Positions 6,548 to 6,729 of a stretch of DNA of 6,729 bases are shown in pieces (the stretch's first letter is position 1; the number at the start of each line of letters is the position of its first letter). The notes beneath the pieces are model-generated. The model did not search any database. It saw nothing but the letters and a program-made list of their open reading frames with translations, and had not been told where the DNA came from. This DNA is from Leptotrichiaceae bacterium (GTDB lineage: Bacteria > Fusobacteriota > Fusobacteriia > Fusobacteriales > Leptotrichiaceae): positions 1-6,729 of the forward strand of contig JAUNKI010000113.1 in assembly GCA_030532815.1 (NCBI GenBank), read 5' to 3'. The translations under genes were made by a program, and so were the position numbers.

Positions 6548-6729
6548 TCAGTTTTTCAATATATCCAGAATAGGTTTTGGGAGCCGTTTAAGCTTACCCT
6601 CCTTGTCAACTGTTACATTCAAAGTTTCCGCAGTAGCTTTCAACACATTGTCCATACCGTAAATTTCATAGAAAAATTTTACTTTGATACTCGTTATTTC
6701 TTTAAGATCAATAACAATTTTTACATCTT
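6548..6729 (-). CDS. Acyl-CoA thioesterase-like protein (hotdog fold), C-terminal fragment
   Basis: The minus strand is open from the right window edge to TGA at 6550-6548, giving the last 59 residues of a protein whose start lies outside. The visible part reads as the final strands of a 4HBT/YbgC-type hotdog domain: VKIVIDLKEITSIKVKFFYE, a turn, a strand with LKATAETLNVTVD, then GKLKRLPKPILDIL at the end. Enzymes of this family hydrolyse short acyl-CoA or acyl-ACP thioesters. The catalytic aspartate is normally in the missing N-terminal half, so activity cannot be judged. The gene ends just before a strong terminator and is probably the last in its transcription unit. Family assignment rests on a short segment and is moderately sure. 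Confidence 0.7.
   Translation of the reverse strand, partial: DVKIVIDLKEITSIKVKFFYEIYGMDNVLKATAETLNVTVDKEGKLKRLPKPILDILKN

Overview
The window looks like chromosomal DNA from a low-GC bacterium that has an outer membrane. The best guess is a member of the Fusobacteriota, probably near Leptotrichia. The evidence is AT-rich coding DNA, A/T-rich intergenic stretches, strong AGGAGG ribosome sites, a type V autotransporter (which needs an outer membrane), and a KtrAB potassium system of the kind common in low-GC lineages. This placement is inference, because the window has no rRNA or marker phylogeny.

Every supported gene is on the minus strand, so the window reads right to left. At the right edge is the C-terminal end of an acyl-CoA thioesterase-like gene (6548-6729). 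It is closed by a strong hairpin with A/T runs on both sides (6481-6531). A six-gene cluster follows: rpiB, hinT, a TrmH/SpoU RNA methyltransferase, nfo, ktrA and ktrB. Gaps are 20-32 bases, apart from a 13-base overlap (methyltransferase/nfo) and a 122-base gap between hinT and the methyltransferase. That gap holds a possible 38-codon small ORF, whose stop abuts the methyltransferase start, and a set of inverted repeats. The cluster looks like a housekeeping operon: pentose phosphate isomerisation, nucleotide hydrolysis, RNA modification, DNA repair and K+ uptake. The genes need not share one pathway, but ktrA and ktrB encode two parts of one transporter.

Left of ktrB, a 132-base intergenic region carries a near-consensus sigma-70-type promoter. 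It drives a large gene that runs off the left edge (1-1583, at least 527 codons). This gene was identified by reading the reverse strand directly. It encodes a signal peptide, a Spherulin-4 (GH135-like) glycoside hydrolase domain with its acidic residues intact, a Pro/Asn/Gly linker and an autotransporter beta-barrel. It is the most interesting item here: a predicted surface-displayed or secreted polysaccharide hydrolase, possibly acting on galactosamine-containing biofilm polymers.

No tRNA, rRNA, CRISPR array, insertion sequence or integration site was seen. No gene-free stretch exceeds 300 bases.
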